Shown here piece by piece: positions 1 to 6,948 of a stretch of 8,349 bases of DNA. The stretch spans positions 1 through 8,349 of the forward strand of contig JADLBB010000085.1 of NCBI GenBank assembly GCA_020848055.1. The letters are read 5' to 3'. The translations under genes and the position numbers were made by a program. The DNA comes from Chloroflexota bacterium (GTDB lineage: Bacteria; Chloroflexota; Limnocylindria; QHBO01). Within the stretch, counting starts at the first letter, position 1; every line of letters begins with the position of its first letter. Below the pieces are notes generated by a model. The model was not told the origin of the DNA, ran no database searches, and saw only the letters and a list, made by a program, of their open reading frames with translations.

Positions 1-324
1 CGGGCGGTCGAGGCCTACGGCGGCATGACCGATGCGGGTGCATCGGTTCGAGCCAACTACCTGCTCAAGTGGTCGGCCATCGTCGACTTCGCGCGCGACG
101 GCCATGCCGTCTACGACATGTGGGGCCTGGCGACCGGCGGCATCCGCCAGTTCAAGGAGGGCTTCGGCGGCGAGGAGGTCGCCTATGTCGGGGCGCGCGA
201 CCTCGCATTGCGAACCCTGCCCGACACCCTGTTGCGCATCGGCCTGCCCGTTCATGGCGGGTTGCAGCGCGCGCGACTCAGGCTGCGGGGTCGCTCGACG
301 TCCCAACCAGGCGAGGGGGCCTGA
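1..324 (+). CDS. FemAB/FemX-family peptidoglycan bridge aminoacyltransferase, C-terminal part (5' end outside window)
   Basis: The frame is open from base 1 to a TGA at 322-324 and encodes 107 residues. FemAB-family enzymes are GNAT-fold cytoplasmic proteins that transfer amino acids from aminoacyl-tRNA to the peptidoglycan precursor lipid II. The visible part matches the family's C-terminal GNAT half: an ANYLLKWSAI helix, then YDMWG, then the signature GGIRQFKEGFGGEEVAYVGA (compare the usual 'Y-x-F-K-x-G-F-G-G'). The last 25 or so residues are Arg-rich and low in complexity, and probably not conserved. That tail is also where the gene overlaps the opposite-strand glycosyltransferase by 47 nt. 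Methicillin-resistance-type FemA activity is not implied; many relatives act on other substrates or are uncharacterised. Family call is fairly sure, substrate unknown. Confidence 0.74.
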   Translation, partial: RAVEAYGGMTDAGASVRANYLLKWSAIVDFARDGHAVYDMWGLATGGIRQFKEGFGGEEVAYVGARDLALRTLPDTLLRIGLPVHGGLQRARLRLRGRSTSQPGEGA

Positions 325-1474
325 CCAGCAGCAGCCATGCCCAGGCCGCGGCCGCGCCGATCATCGACAGGCCGATGGCCCACGCTCCGGCAGGACTGAC
401 GAGCACCGCCGCGAGCGCGTCGGGCAGGTTGAAGGGCGTGACCACGTGCAGCGCATACAGCAGGCTGGCGGCGAACGGGATGGCCAGCACGAGGTAGGCC
501 GTCAGCTGGCCCGCCGTGCTGATGGCGAACGGCACCAACAGGGCCATGGCCGGGAACAGGTAGCGCTCGTGGACCCTGGTCGGCAGGAAGTAGAACGCCA
601 GCACCAGGCCGGCGCCGACCGCGAGGAGGACCGCGATGTCCTGCCCGCGGCGCAGCCCCCACATGGCGCCGATGATCCCGCCGAGCAGCAGGAGGCTGCC
701 GGCCACCACGTACGGTCCATCGGGGACGTTGAAGCCGACCAGCAGGCCCCACGGGTTGAAGGCGTACAGCGAGGTGGCTGGCTGGCCGCTCGCCGTGTTC
801 GCCAGCAGGCCGGCGTAGCGCAGCGGCGTGAGCAGCAGCGGGCCTCCGACCACGACCCAGGCGGCCACCATGCCGCCGATGGCGCGCAGGAACGGCCTGC
901 CGTCGTTCGAGCGCAGGCCGGCGAGGATCGTGACGGCCAGCACCGGCAGTACGACGAGTCCGAACTGGGGCTTGCAGAAGGTTGCCAGCATCGCCAGCGC
1001 CCCGGCCGGGACGTGCCGGCGCGCGCCGGATGCCAGGAGGGCGAGCAGGAACGCGAGGGTGCCGGCAGCGTCCACCTGGCCCCACACCGGACCGGCCAGC
1101 AGCACGGCGGGGTTGAACAGGTACAGGCCCGCGGCGGCGAGGCCGTGCAGCTCGCTGCTGCGCCCGCGCACGAACGCGTACAGGGCGACGCCGATGGCGA
1201 GGTCGAAGGGGATGGACAGGCCCTTGATCGCGAGGTCCAGGGCTGGGCCATCGACGAACGAGGCCAGCAGCCACAGCGGATACAGCAGCGCCGGATAGAT
1301 GGCGTTGTCGACGTCGTAGAAACCCCATGGGCCGACCTCGACCATCCTGGTCGCCCAACGCGCCATCACCGACACGTCGCCGTTATGGCCGTCGAGCGGC
1401 AGGGCCGCCAGCCTGACGACCAGGCCCAGGGCCAGCAGGCAGGCGAGATTGACGAGGTCCCAGCGAATCCGCAT
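278..1474 (-). CDS. Polytopic GT-C-fold glycosyltransferase (GT39/GT87/Alg6-like), likely polyprenyl-phosphate-sugar dependent
   Basis: This 398-residue protein is strongly hydrophobic, with about ten predicted membrane segments and short loops. GT-C enzymes transfer sugars from polyprenyl-phosphate donors on the outer face of the membrane. Visible hallmarks are an acidic first outer loop (HNGDVSVMARWA, residues 30-41, with Asp33 the likely catalytic base), GFYD (51-54), NPA (121-123), GPVWGQVDA (128-136), FCKPQ (167-171) and RVHERYLFP (300-308). The WGQxD and RxHERYLFP motifs recur in GT87 and bacterial Alg6/Alg8-like mannosyl- or glucosyltransferases. The ATG at 1474 was chosen because it directly precedes the first membrane segment and lies 9 nt after a TAGGCT box. 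The 3' end overlaps the convergent FemAB gene. Neighbouring envelope function fits, but acceptor and sugar cannot be told from the sequence. Confidence 0.8.
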   Translation of the reverse strand: MRIRWDLVNLACLLALGLVVRLAALPLDGHNGDVSVMARWATRMVEVGPWGFYDVDNAIYPALLYPLWLLASFVDGPALDLAIKGLSIPFDLAIGVALYAFVRGRSSELHGLAAAGLYLFNPAVLLAGPVWGQVDAAGTLAFLLALLASGARRHVPAGALAMLATFCKPQFGLVVLPVLAVTILAGLRSNDGRPFLRAIGGMVAAWVVVGGPLLLTPLRYAGLLANTASGQPATSLYAFNPWGLLVGFNVPDGPYVVAGSLLLLGGIIGAMWGLRRGQDIAVLLAVGAGLVLAFYFLPTRVHERYLFPAMALLVPFAISTAGQLTAYLVLAIPFAASLLYALHVVTPFNLPDALAAVLVSPAGAWAIGLSMIGAAAAWAWLLLVRPPRLVGTSSDPAA

Positions 1475-1483
1475 GTCGTGCGG

Positions 1484-1489
1484 AGCCTA
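1484..1489 (-). promoter_or_regulatory. -10-like box TAGGCT for the glycosyltransferase gene, leaderless-type spacing
   Basis: Read on the - strand, TAGGCT ends 9 nt before the ATG at 1474, the same spacing seen at three other starts in this window. It fits the TANNNT -10 pattern. A transcript starting about 7 nt downstream would have almost no 5' leader, which agrees with the lack of a Shine-Dalgarno sequence. No -35 hexamer is recognisable; the place it would occupy is taken by the divergent TAGCAT box. Confidence 0.45.
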
Positions 1490-1500
1490 GCCGTTCGGCG

Positions 1501-1510
1501 GTGCTAGCAT
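1501..1510 (+). promoter_or_regulatory. Extended -10-like promoter GTGCTAGCAT for the YbaK-family gene
   Basis: TAGCAT (1505-1510) is preceded by TGC, giving an extended -10 (TGnTANNNT), and ends 9 nt before the GTG start at 1520. The identical 10-mer GTGCTAGCAT occurs before relA at the same distance from its start. There is no clear -35 element and no Shine-Dalgarno sequence, so a leaderless or nearly leaderless mRNA is inferred. Confidence 0.52.
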
Positions 1511-1519
1511 CGGAAATCG

Positions 1520-2023
1520 GTGAGCGATCCGGAGCATCTGCTGTATCCGACCACGCGGGCCGCCCTTGACGCGGCGGCGGTCGAGTACGAGGTCATGGCC
1601 TGCGATCCCGAGCTGGCCGACACGGCCGCCTTCATCCGCGCATACGGCGTGCCAGCCGAACGCAGCGCGAACACCATCATCGTCGCCTCGAAAGGCTCAG
1701 AGCCCGTGTACGTGGCCTGCGTTCTGTTGGCCACGACCAGCCTCGACGTCAATGGCGTCGTGCGTCACCAGATGGGCGTGCGCAAGGCTTCGTTCGCCGC
1801 CGCCGAGCCGGTGCGCGAGTTGAGCGGCATGGAGATCGGAGGCGTGACGCCCTTCGGCCTGCCGCCGTCCCTGCCGATCCTGGTCGATCCGCGGGTCATG
1901 GCACCGGACTGGATCGTGCTCGGCGGCGGCAACCGCAGCTCAAAGCTGCGCCTCGCCCCAGCCGGGCTGTCGCGCCTCGCGTCGATGCGGGTCGTGCCGG
2001 GCCTGGCCGCCGACCGTCGCTGA
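1520..2023 (+). CDS. YbaK/EbsC-family aminoacyl-tRNA deacylase-like protein
   Basis: The 167-residue protein belongs to the YbaK/ProXp (INS) fold, whose members hydrolyse mischarged tRNAs such as Cys-tRNA-Pro or Ala-tRNA-Pro in trans. Supporting motifs are NTIIVASKG (51-59), YVACVLLATTSLDVN (64-78), MGVRKASF (85-92), the family signature ELSGMEIGGVTPFGLP (100-115), LPILVD (118-123) and the C-terminal GGGNRSSKL (135-143). Length is typical of the family (about 155-170). The GTG start is supported by the extended -10 box 9 nt upstream; no Shine-Dalgarno sequence is visible. The catalytic Lys of characterised YbaK (KTLLV context) aligns with Asn51 here, so the exact activity and substrate are uncertain. 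As far as I recall, actinobacterial YbaK/EbsC relatives also have Asn there. The gene lies 64 nt upstream of relA in the same direction and probably belongs to the same expression neighbourhood. Confidence 0.85.
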   Translation: MSDPEHLLYPTTRAALDAAAVEYEVMACDPELADTAAFIRAYGVPAERSANTIIVASKGSEPVYVACVLLATTSLDVNGVVRHQMGVRKASFAAAEPVRELSGMEIGGVTPFGLPPSLPILVDPRVMAPDWIVLGGGNRSSKLRLAPAGLSRLASMRVVPGLAADRR

Positions 2024-2068
2024 GGCCGCGCCGCGGCAGATCGGGGTCGCCGGGCCGGTGCCGGGTGC

Positions 2069-2078
2069 GTGCTAGCAT
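2069..2078 (+). promoter_or_regulatory. Extended -10-like promoter GTGCTAGCAT for relA
   Basis: TAGCAT (2073-2078) with an upstream TGC ends 9 nt before the relA ATG at 2088. It repeats exactly the 10-mer found before the YbaK-family gene. No -35 hexamer and no Shine-Dalgarno sequence (the bases before ATG are CACGATCCC), so leaderless transcription is inferred. The rest of the 64-nt gap (2024-2087) is GC-rich; its small GC inverted repeat at 2025-2036 lacks a T-tract and is not called a terminator. Confidence 0.52.
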
Positions 2079-2087
2079 CACGATCCC

Positions 2088-4304
2088 ATGGCCCAGCTGG
2101 CGCGCTTCTCACCCGCATCGGTCGTGCATCGCATCAAGCACGGCGGCGAGTCCGCACCCGCCTCCTCTTCGCCCACCATCGACGAGATCGTGGCCGAGGC
2201 CGTCAGCCATCGCCCAGGCCTCGACGAGGGGCTCGTGAGGCGCGCTTACGACACGGCGGTCACCGCGCACGATGGCCAGCTGCGCAGTTCGGGTGAGGAC
2301 TACGTCACCCATCCGATCGCGGTCACAAAGTACCTTGCCACTCTGCAGATGGACGCCGAGACGCTCGCCGCTGCCCTCCTGCACGACGTTCCCGAGGACA
2401 CCGACTTCACGCTGGCCGAGATCGAGAAGCGCTTTGGGCGCGAGGTCGCGCGCCTGGTGGACGGCGTGACCAAGCTGTCGAAGTTCGGGTCGGCGCGGAC
2501 CATGGAGGAGCAGCAGGCCGAGAACATTCGCAAGATGTTCATGGCCATGGCCGAGGACGTGCGGGTGGTGATCATCAAGCTCGCCGACAGGCTGCACAAC
2601 ATGCGCACGCTCCAGCACCTGCCGCCTGAGAAGCAACAGCGCATCGCGCGCCAGACGATGGAGATCTACGCGCCGCTGGCGCATCGGCTGGGGATGTGGC
2701 AGATCAAGTGGGAGCTCGAGGACCTGGCGTTCAAGTACATCGAGCCCGAGAAGTACCGCAAGCTCGTCGACCAACTGGCCGATCGGCGCCGCGCGCGCGA
2801 GAGCTTCGTCAACAAGAGCATCGGCATCCTGCGCAAGGAGCTCGCCAAGGTGGGGCTGACGGCGGAGATCAGCGGGCGACCGAAGCACCTGTACTCGATC
2901 GCCAAGAAGATGGAGCGCAAGGGCGCCGAGTTCACCGAGATCTACGACCTCAACGCCATTCGCGTGCTGGTGGACGACGTCAAGGACTGCTACGCGGCCC
3001 TCGGCGTCGTTCATTCGCTTTGGCGCCCGGTGCCCGGCCAGTTCGACGACTACATCGCCATGCCCAAGGCCAACATGTACCAGTCGCTGCACACCGCGGT
3101 CATCGGTCCGGAGGCCAAGCCGTTGGAGGTCCAGATCCGCACCTACCAGATGCACGAGATCGCCGAGGCCGGGATCGCGGCCCACTGGCGCTACAAGGAG
3201 GGCAGCCGGGGCGACCGCAAGTACGACGAGAAGCTGGCCTGGGTCCGCAACCTGATGGAGTGGCAGCGCGAGGTCAGCGACCCGACCGAGTTCGTCGAGG
3301 GCCTCAAGCTCGACGTGTTCCAGGACCAGGTCTTCGTGTTCACCCCCAAGGGCGACGTCAAGGACCTGCCGCGCGACGCGACGCCGCTCGATTTCGCCTA
3401 CCGCATCCACACCGACGTCGGCCATCGCACCATCGGCGCCAAGGTCAACAACCGGCTCGTGCCGCTCGACTACCGGCTGCGCAACGGCGACATCGTCGAG
3501 ATCGTGACGACCAAGTCCGCCCACGGGCCCTCGCGCGACTGGCTCAACATCGTGAGCACCAGCCATGCGCGCGAGAAGATACGAGCCTGGTTCAAGCACC
3601 AGCAACGCGACGAGAACATCGCTCAGGGCAAGGACCTTCTGGATCGCGAGTTGCGACGCCTGGCGCACGAGACGCTGGCCTCGGTGGACGCGGCCAAGTT
3701 GACCGAGATCGCAACTCAATACCGCTACCGCGAGCTCGATGATTTCTACGCGGCCATCGGCTATGGCGCCATCAGCTCGGCATCGGTGGTCAGCAAGCTC
3801 GAGATCCATGATGACGTCGAGATCACCCTTCCGGAGCAGGCGCCGCCGGCCGCACCGTCGACCACCGGCGTGCGGGTCAAGGGCGTGGGCGACCTGCTGG
3901 TCCGCTTCGCCAAGTGTTGCTCGCCCATCCCCGGTGACCAGATCACCGGCTACGTGACGCGCGGCAAGGGCGTGACGATCCATCGCGCCTCGTGCCCGTC
4001 GGTCCTGTCCGAGCGGGATATCGAGCGGCTGATCGACGTCGAATGGGAGATGGCCGGTCAGCAGACCTACCCGATCACCGTCCGCATCTCGGCGCTCGAC
4101 CGGCCGGGCCTGCTCAACGAGGTCACCAACGTGGTGGCCGAGTACAAGGTCAACATCGTGGCCGCCGCGGTCACCACGCAACCGGAGGGCACGGCCACCA
4201 TCACCGCCACCTTCAAGGTGACCTCCCTCCAGCAGCTGGCCCTGGTGCTGACCAAGATCGAGCGCCTGCGCGACGTGACCAGCGTCACGCGCGAGGCACG
4301 CTGA
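2088..4304 (+). CDS. relA: Bifunctional (p)ppGpp synthetase/hydrolase, RelA/SpoT (long Rel) family
   Basis: The 738-residue protein makes ppGpp and pppGpp from ATP and GDP/GTP and degrades them, controlling the stringent response on stalled ribosomes. Domains in order are an N-terminal tail (1-30), an HD hydrolase (about 45-200) with His75, His99-Asp100, Glu103-Asp104 and Asp167 in LADRLHNMRT, and a synthetase (about 240-370). The synthetase has GRPKHLYSI, YDLNAIR (Asp287), NMYQSLHT (329-336) and LEVQIRT (Glu347). These are followed by a TGS domain (about 411-475), a helical region, a Cys-rich domain (Cys610, Cys611, His632, Cys636) and an ACT domain (about 662-738). Key residues of both active sites are present, so it is predicted to be bifunctional. 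The hydrolase motif reads HDVPEDT instead of the usual HDxVEDT, with acidic residues kept. Length is normal. The ATG at 2088 is supported by the upstream box. The gene has also been called rel. Confidence 0.96.
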   Translation: MAQLARFSPASVVHRIKHGGESAPASSSPTIDEIVAEAVSHRPGLDEGLVRRAYDTAVTAHDGQLRSSGEDYVTHPIAVTKYLATLQMDAETLAAALLHDVPEDTDFTLAEIEKRFGREVARLVDGVTKLSKFGSARTMEEQQAENIRKMFMAMAEDVRVVIIKLADRLHNMRTLQHLPPEKQQRIARQTMEIYAPLAHRLGMWQIKWELEDLAFKYIEPEKYRKLVDQLADRRRARESFVNKSIGILRKELAKVGLTAEISGRPKHLYSIAKKMERKGAEFTEIYDLNAIRVLVDDVKDCYAALGVVHSLWRPVPGQFDDYIAMPKANMYQSLHTAVIGPEAKPLEVQIRTYQMHEIAEAGIAAHWRYKEGSRGDRKYDEKLAWVRNLMEWQREVSDPTEFVEGLKLDVFQDQVFVFTPKGDVKDLPRDATPLDFAYRIHTDVGHRTIGAKVNNRLVPLDYRLRNGDIVEIVTTKSAHGPSRDWLNIVSTSHAREKIRAWFKHQQRDENIAQGKDLLDRELRRLAHETLASVDAAKLTEIATQYRYRELDDFYAAIGYGAISSASVVSKLEIHDDVEITLPEQAPPAAPSTTGVRVKGVGDLLVRFAKCCSPIPGDQITGYVTRGKGVTIHRASCPSVLSERDIERLIDVEWEMAGQQTYPITVRISALDRPGLLNEVTNVVAEYKVNIVAAAVTTQPEGTATITATFKVTSLQQLALVLTKIERLRDVTSVTREAR

Positions 4305-4337
4305 GCGGGGGCGATCCTGACGACCGGGCCGCTCGAA

Positions 4338-5666
4338 GTGGCGGTGATTGGCGCCGGAGATCGTGGCAGGCGCACCTACGGGCGCTGGTGCCTGCGACAT
4401 CCCGACATGGCGAGGGTCGTGGCGGTGGCTGAGCCGATCGCGCAGCGGCGCGATGCATTCGCCGCCGAACATGGACTGGAGCCCTCTGACGCGGTCGCCG
4501 GTTGGCACGAGCTTCTTGCGCGCGAGCGAGCTGCCGACGTGGTGATCGTCGCCACGCCGGACCGCGAGCACGTCGGTCCCACCCTGGCGGCCCTGGAGTG
4601 CGGGATCGACGTTATCCTCGAGAAGCCGATCGCGCCGACCGCGGCCGAGGTCCATGCCGTGGCGGCTGCGGCCGAACGCAGCGGACGCGCCGTCATCGTG
4701 GCCCATGTCTTGCGCTACACCACGTTCTTTTCGACGCTCAAGGCGCTGCTCGAGGCCGGCCGCATCGGCCGCCTGGTGACGATCACGCACGCCGAGCACA
4801 TCGGCTACTGGCATTTCGCGCACAGCTTCGTGCGTGGCAACTGGCGCCGCGAGGCGGACTCGAGTCCGATGATCCTGGCCAAGGCCTGCCACGACCTGGA
4901 CCTGCTGCGCTGGCTGGCCGGCGACCGATGCACCTCGCTCGCTTCGTACGGTGGTCTGTCCGAGTTTCGCGCGGACCGCGCGCCGGCCGGTGCGGTCGCA
5001 CGCTGCTGGGATGGCGCGGCCCGATGCCCGGTGGCCGCCGCCTGTCCGTTCGACGCGGTGCGCTTCTATGTTGATCGGGCGGCAGGCGTCACTGGCTGGC
5101 CAGTATCGGTCATCACCGATGATCCATCGCCCGAGGGCCGGCTGCGGGCCCTGGCCACCGGGCCGTATGGGCGCTGTGTCTACCACTCGGACAACGACGT
5201 GGCCGACCACCAGGTCACCGCCCTCGAGTTCGCCAATGGCGTGCGAGCGACGTTGACCGTCAGCGGCCTGACCGCCGACAACACCCGCACCATCACCCTG
5301 AACGGAACGCGGGGCGAGATCCGCGGCCGCCTCGACACCGGTGAGATCGAGGTCCGTTCCTTCCTGCCGTCAGGTGAAATGGCCGCCCTCTCGGGCCCAT
5401 GGGATCATGACGAATTCGGCCGCTCCAGCATGCCGCGTGACGGGCGAGAGGTGCTCCATGTGTCGGCCGCGACCGACGGCCACGGCGGTGGCGACGACGC
5501 GATGCTGGGCGGCGTCATCGCGGGCCTCCGGGCCGCGCGCGACGGGACGGCGGACCGCTCCGTGGCGCGCACCTCTTTGGCAGCCTCCGTCGAGAGCCAC
5601 GAGATGGCGTTCGCCGCCGAGGTCAGCCGCCGCGAGCGCCGCCTGGTCGAGCTGCCGGCGCCCTAG
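4338..5666 (+). CDS. Gfo/Idh/MocA-family NAD(P)-dependent oxidoreductase with an internal Cys cluster
   Basis: The 442-residue protein has an N-terminal Rossmann fold (VIGAGDRG, residues 3-10) that binds NAD(P). The family catalytic EKP follows (95-97, Lys96), and then HDLDLLRWL (185-193) with the usual active-site His. The family mostly oxidises or reduces sugars, inositols and related alcohols; the substrate here cannot be told. It is longer than simple members (about 340) because of an insert around 215-290. That insert carries Cys223, Cys230, Cys236 and Cys280, near Y-H-S-D-N-D-V-A-D-H-Q. A GHGGGDDAM stretch (381-389) is typical of this Cys-bearing subgroup. The start is uncertain: GTG at 4338 begins almost at the first beta strand, while an in-frame CTG at 4317 would add MTTGPLE and sit 12 nt after the relA stop. 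No -10-like box precedes it, so it is probably co-transcribed with relA. Confidence 0.88.
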   Translation: MAVIGAGDRGRRTYGRWCLRHPDMARVVAVAEPIAQRRDAFAAEHGLEPSDAVAGWHELLARERAADVVIVATPDREHVGPTLAALECGIDVILEKPIAPTAAEVHAVAAAAERSGRAVIVAHVLRYTTFFSTLKALLEAGRIGRLVTITHAEHIGYWHFAHSFVRGNWRREADSSPMILAKACHDLDLLRWLAGDRCTSLASYGGLSEFRADRAPAGAVARCWDGAARCPVAAACPFDAVRFYVDRAAGVTGWPVSVITDDPSPEGRLRALATGPYGRCVYHSDNDVADHQVTALEFANGVRATLTVSGLTADNTRTITLNGTRGEIRGRLDTGEIEVRSFLPSGEMAALSGPWDHDEFGRSSMPRDGREVLHVSAATDGHGGGDDAMLGGVIAGLRAARDGTADRSVARTSLAASVESHEMAFAAEVSRRERRLVELPAP

Positions 5667-5669
5667 ACT
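5664..5669 (+). promoter_or_regulatory. -10-like box TAGACT for hisS, overlapping the upstream stop codon
   Basis: TAGACT shares its first three bases with the TAG stop of the oxidoreductase gene and ends 7 nt before the hisS ATG at 5677. Spacing is slightly shorter than the 9 nt at the other starts but still suits a leaderless transcript. No Shine-Dalgarno sequence is seen before the ATG. The match could be a by-product of the stop codon, so it is weaker than the others. Confidence 0.35.
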
Positions 5670-5676
5670 GCAACAC

Positions 5677-6948
5677 ATGGCCTCCACCATCGGCGCCCCG
5701 AGGGGCACGCGCGACCTGTTGCCGGACCAGACGCCGGCGTGGGACCGTGTCGAGGCGGTGGCGCGGGACCTGGCGCGCCGCTACGCGTTCGCGCGCATGG
5801 AGATCCCGCTGTTCGAGCGGGTCGAGCTGTTCGCTCGCGGCCTGGGAGAGTCGTCCGACGCGGTCTCCAAGGAGATGTTCCGGGTCGCCGGTGCGGCCGG
5901 CAGCGACGAGGAGCGCGCCGATTGGGCGCTCCGCCCGGAGCCGACCGCTGGCGTCGTGCGCGCGTTCATCGAGCACGGCATGCACGTACGCCCCGGCCCG
6001 CTGCGCCTGTCGATGATCGGTCCCATGTTCCGATACGACCGTCCGCAGGCCGGCCGTTACCGCCAGTTCACCCAGTGGGACGTCGAGGTCCTCGGTGATC
6101 CGGGTCCGGCGGTGGACGCCGAGCTCATCGAGCTTGCCACTCGCTTCTATGCCGAGGTCGGGCTGACCGATGTCGTCGCCCACGTCAACTCCATCGGCGA
6201 CGCGACCTGTCGTCCCGCCTACCGCGCTGCGCTGGTCTCTTACTTCGGAGCTCACGTCGACCGCCTGACCGATGACTCTCGCCGCCGCCTGCAGGTCAAT
6301 CCGCTGCGCGTGCTGGATGACAAGCAGCTCGATCCGGACCTGGCCGATGGCGCGCCGCGCAGCGCCGATCACCTGTGCGACGAGTGCCGCGCGCATTTCC
6401 GCTCGGTGCTCGACCTGCTCGATGCCCTGGGCATCCGTCACGTCATCGACCATCGGCTCGTGCGCGGCCTGGACTACTACACGCGCACGACGTTCGAGTT
6501 CGTCATCGCAGGGCGCGAGGGCCAGCAGCAGGCACTTGGTGGCGGCGGCCGATACGACGGGCTGACCGAGCTGCTCGGCGGGCGTCCGACCCCTGGCATC
6601 GGCTTCGGCATCGGCCTGGATCGAACGATCCTGGCCATGGACGAGCAGCGCGTGACGCTGCCGAAAGCCGGGCCGCTGGTGGCGGTCGTCGGCACCGGGC
6701 CCGCGGACCATGCCGATCGGCTGCGTGTGGCGGGTGCCCTGCGCGACGCCGGCCTGGCGGTTCGGCCCGACGGCAGCGCCCGCAAGCTCGGCAAGCAGCT
6801 CGAGTCGGCGGTCAAGGCCGGCGCCGCCTGGGCCGTCATCGTGGGCGAGGAGCTGGCCGGCGGCGAGGTCACGCTGAAGGACCTTGCGACCGGCGAGCAG
6901 CAGGCGGTGGGCATCGGGTCGGTTGCGGGCCTCGTGCGCGCGCCGTAG
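5677..6948 (+). CDS. hisS: Histidyl-tRNA synthetase (HisRS)
   Basis: The 423-residue class II synthetase attaches histidine to tRNA-His using ATP, in the cytoplasm. It has the N-terminal APRGTRDLLP (7-16), motif 1 region, RPEPTAGVVRAF (86-97) and motif 2 FRYDRPQAGRYRQFTQ (118-133). The histidine-specific LVRGLDYYTRTTFEF (261-275), LGGGGRYDGL (287-296) and motif 3 GIGFGIGLDR (307-316) follow, and the anticodon-binding domain occupies about 332-420. A DHLCDECRAHF stretch (231-241) is normal for bacterial HisRS. Length is normal for the family. The frame is open further upstream, but the conserved protein begins at the ATG at 5677, 10 nt after the preceding stop. The TAG stop (6946-6948) lies inside the first copy of the intergenic repeat, which follows without a gap. 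It is probably expressed by read-through from relA and possibly from its own promoter. Confidence 0.96.
   Translation: MASTIGAPRGTRDLLPDQTPAWDRVEAVARDLARRYAFARMEIPLFERVELFARGLGESSDAVSKEMFRVAGAAGSDEERADWALRPEPTAGVVRAFIEHGMHVRPGPLRLSMIGPMFRYDRPQAGRYRQFTQWDVEVLGDPGPAVDAELIELATRFYAEVGLTDVVAHVNSIGDATCRPAYRAALVSYFGAHVDRLTDDSRRRLQVNPLRVLDDKQLDPDLADGAPRSADHLCDECRAHFRSVLDLLDALGIRHVIDHRLVRGLDYYTRTTFEFVIAGREGQQQALGGGGRYDGLTELLGGRPTPGIGFGIGLDRTILAMDEQRVTLPKAGPLVAVVGTGPADHADRLRVAGALRDAGLAVRPDGSARKLGKQLESAVKAGAAWAVIVGEELAGGEVTLKDLATGEQQAVGIGSVAGLVRAP

Noticed and set aside
32..1507. 491-codon open frame on the + strand
   Set aside because: It shadows the FemAB-family gene and the glycosyltransferase, with a Gln/Arg-rich product and no family resemblance. 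The opposite frame encodes a convincing membrane enzyme.
2024..2040. GC inverted repeat after the YbaK-family gene as a terminator
   Set aside because: The stem CCGCG/CGCGG has a one-base loop and no following T-tract, so it cannot be supported as an intrinsic terminator.
2109..5210. 1033-codon open frame on the - strand
   Set aside because: It runs antisense to nearly all of relA and much of the oxidoreductase, both with clear conserved motifs. Its product shows no recognisable domain. Long antisense frames are expected at this GC content.
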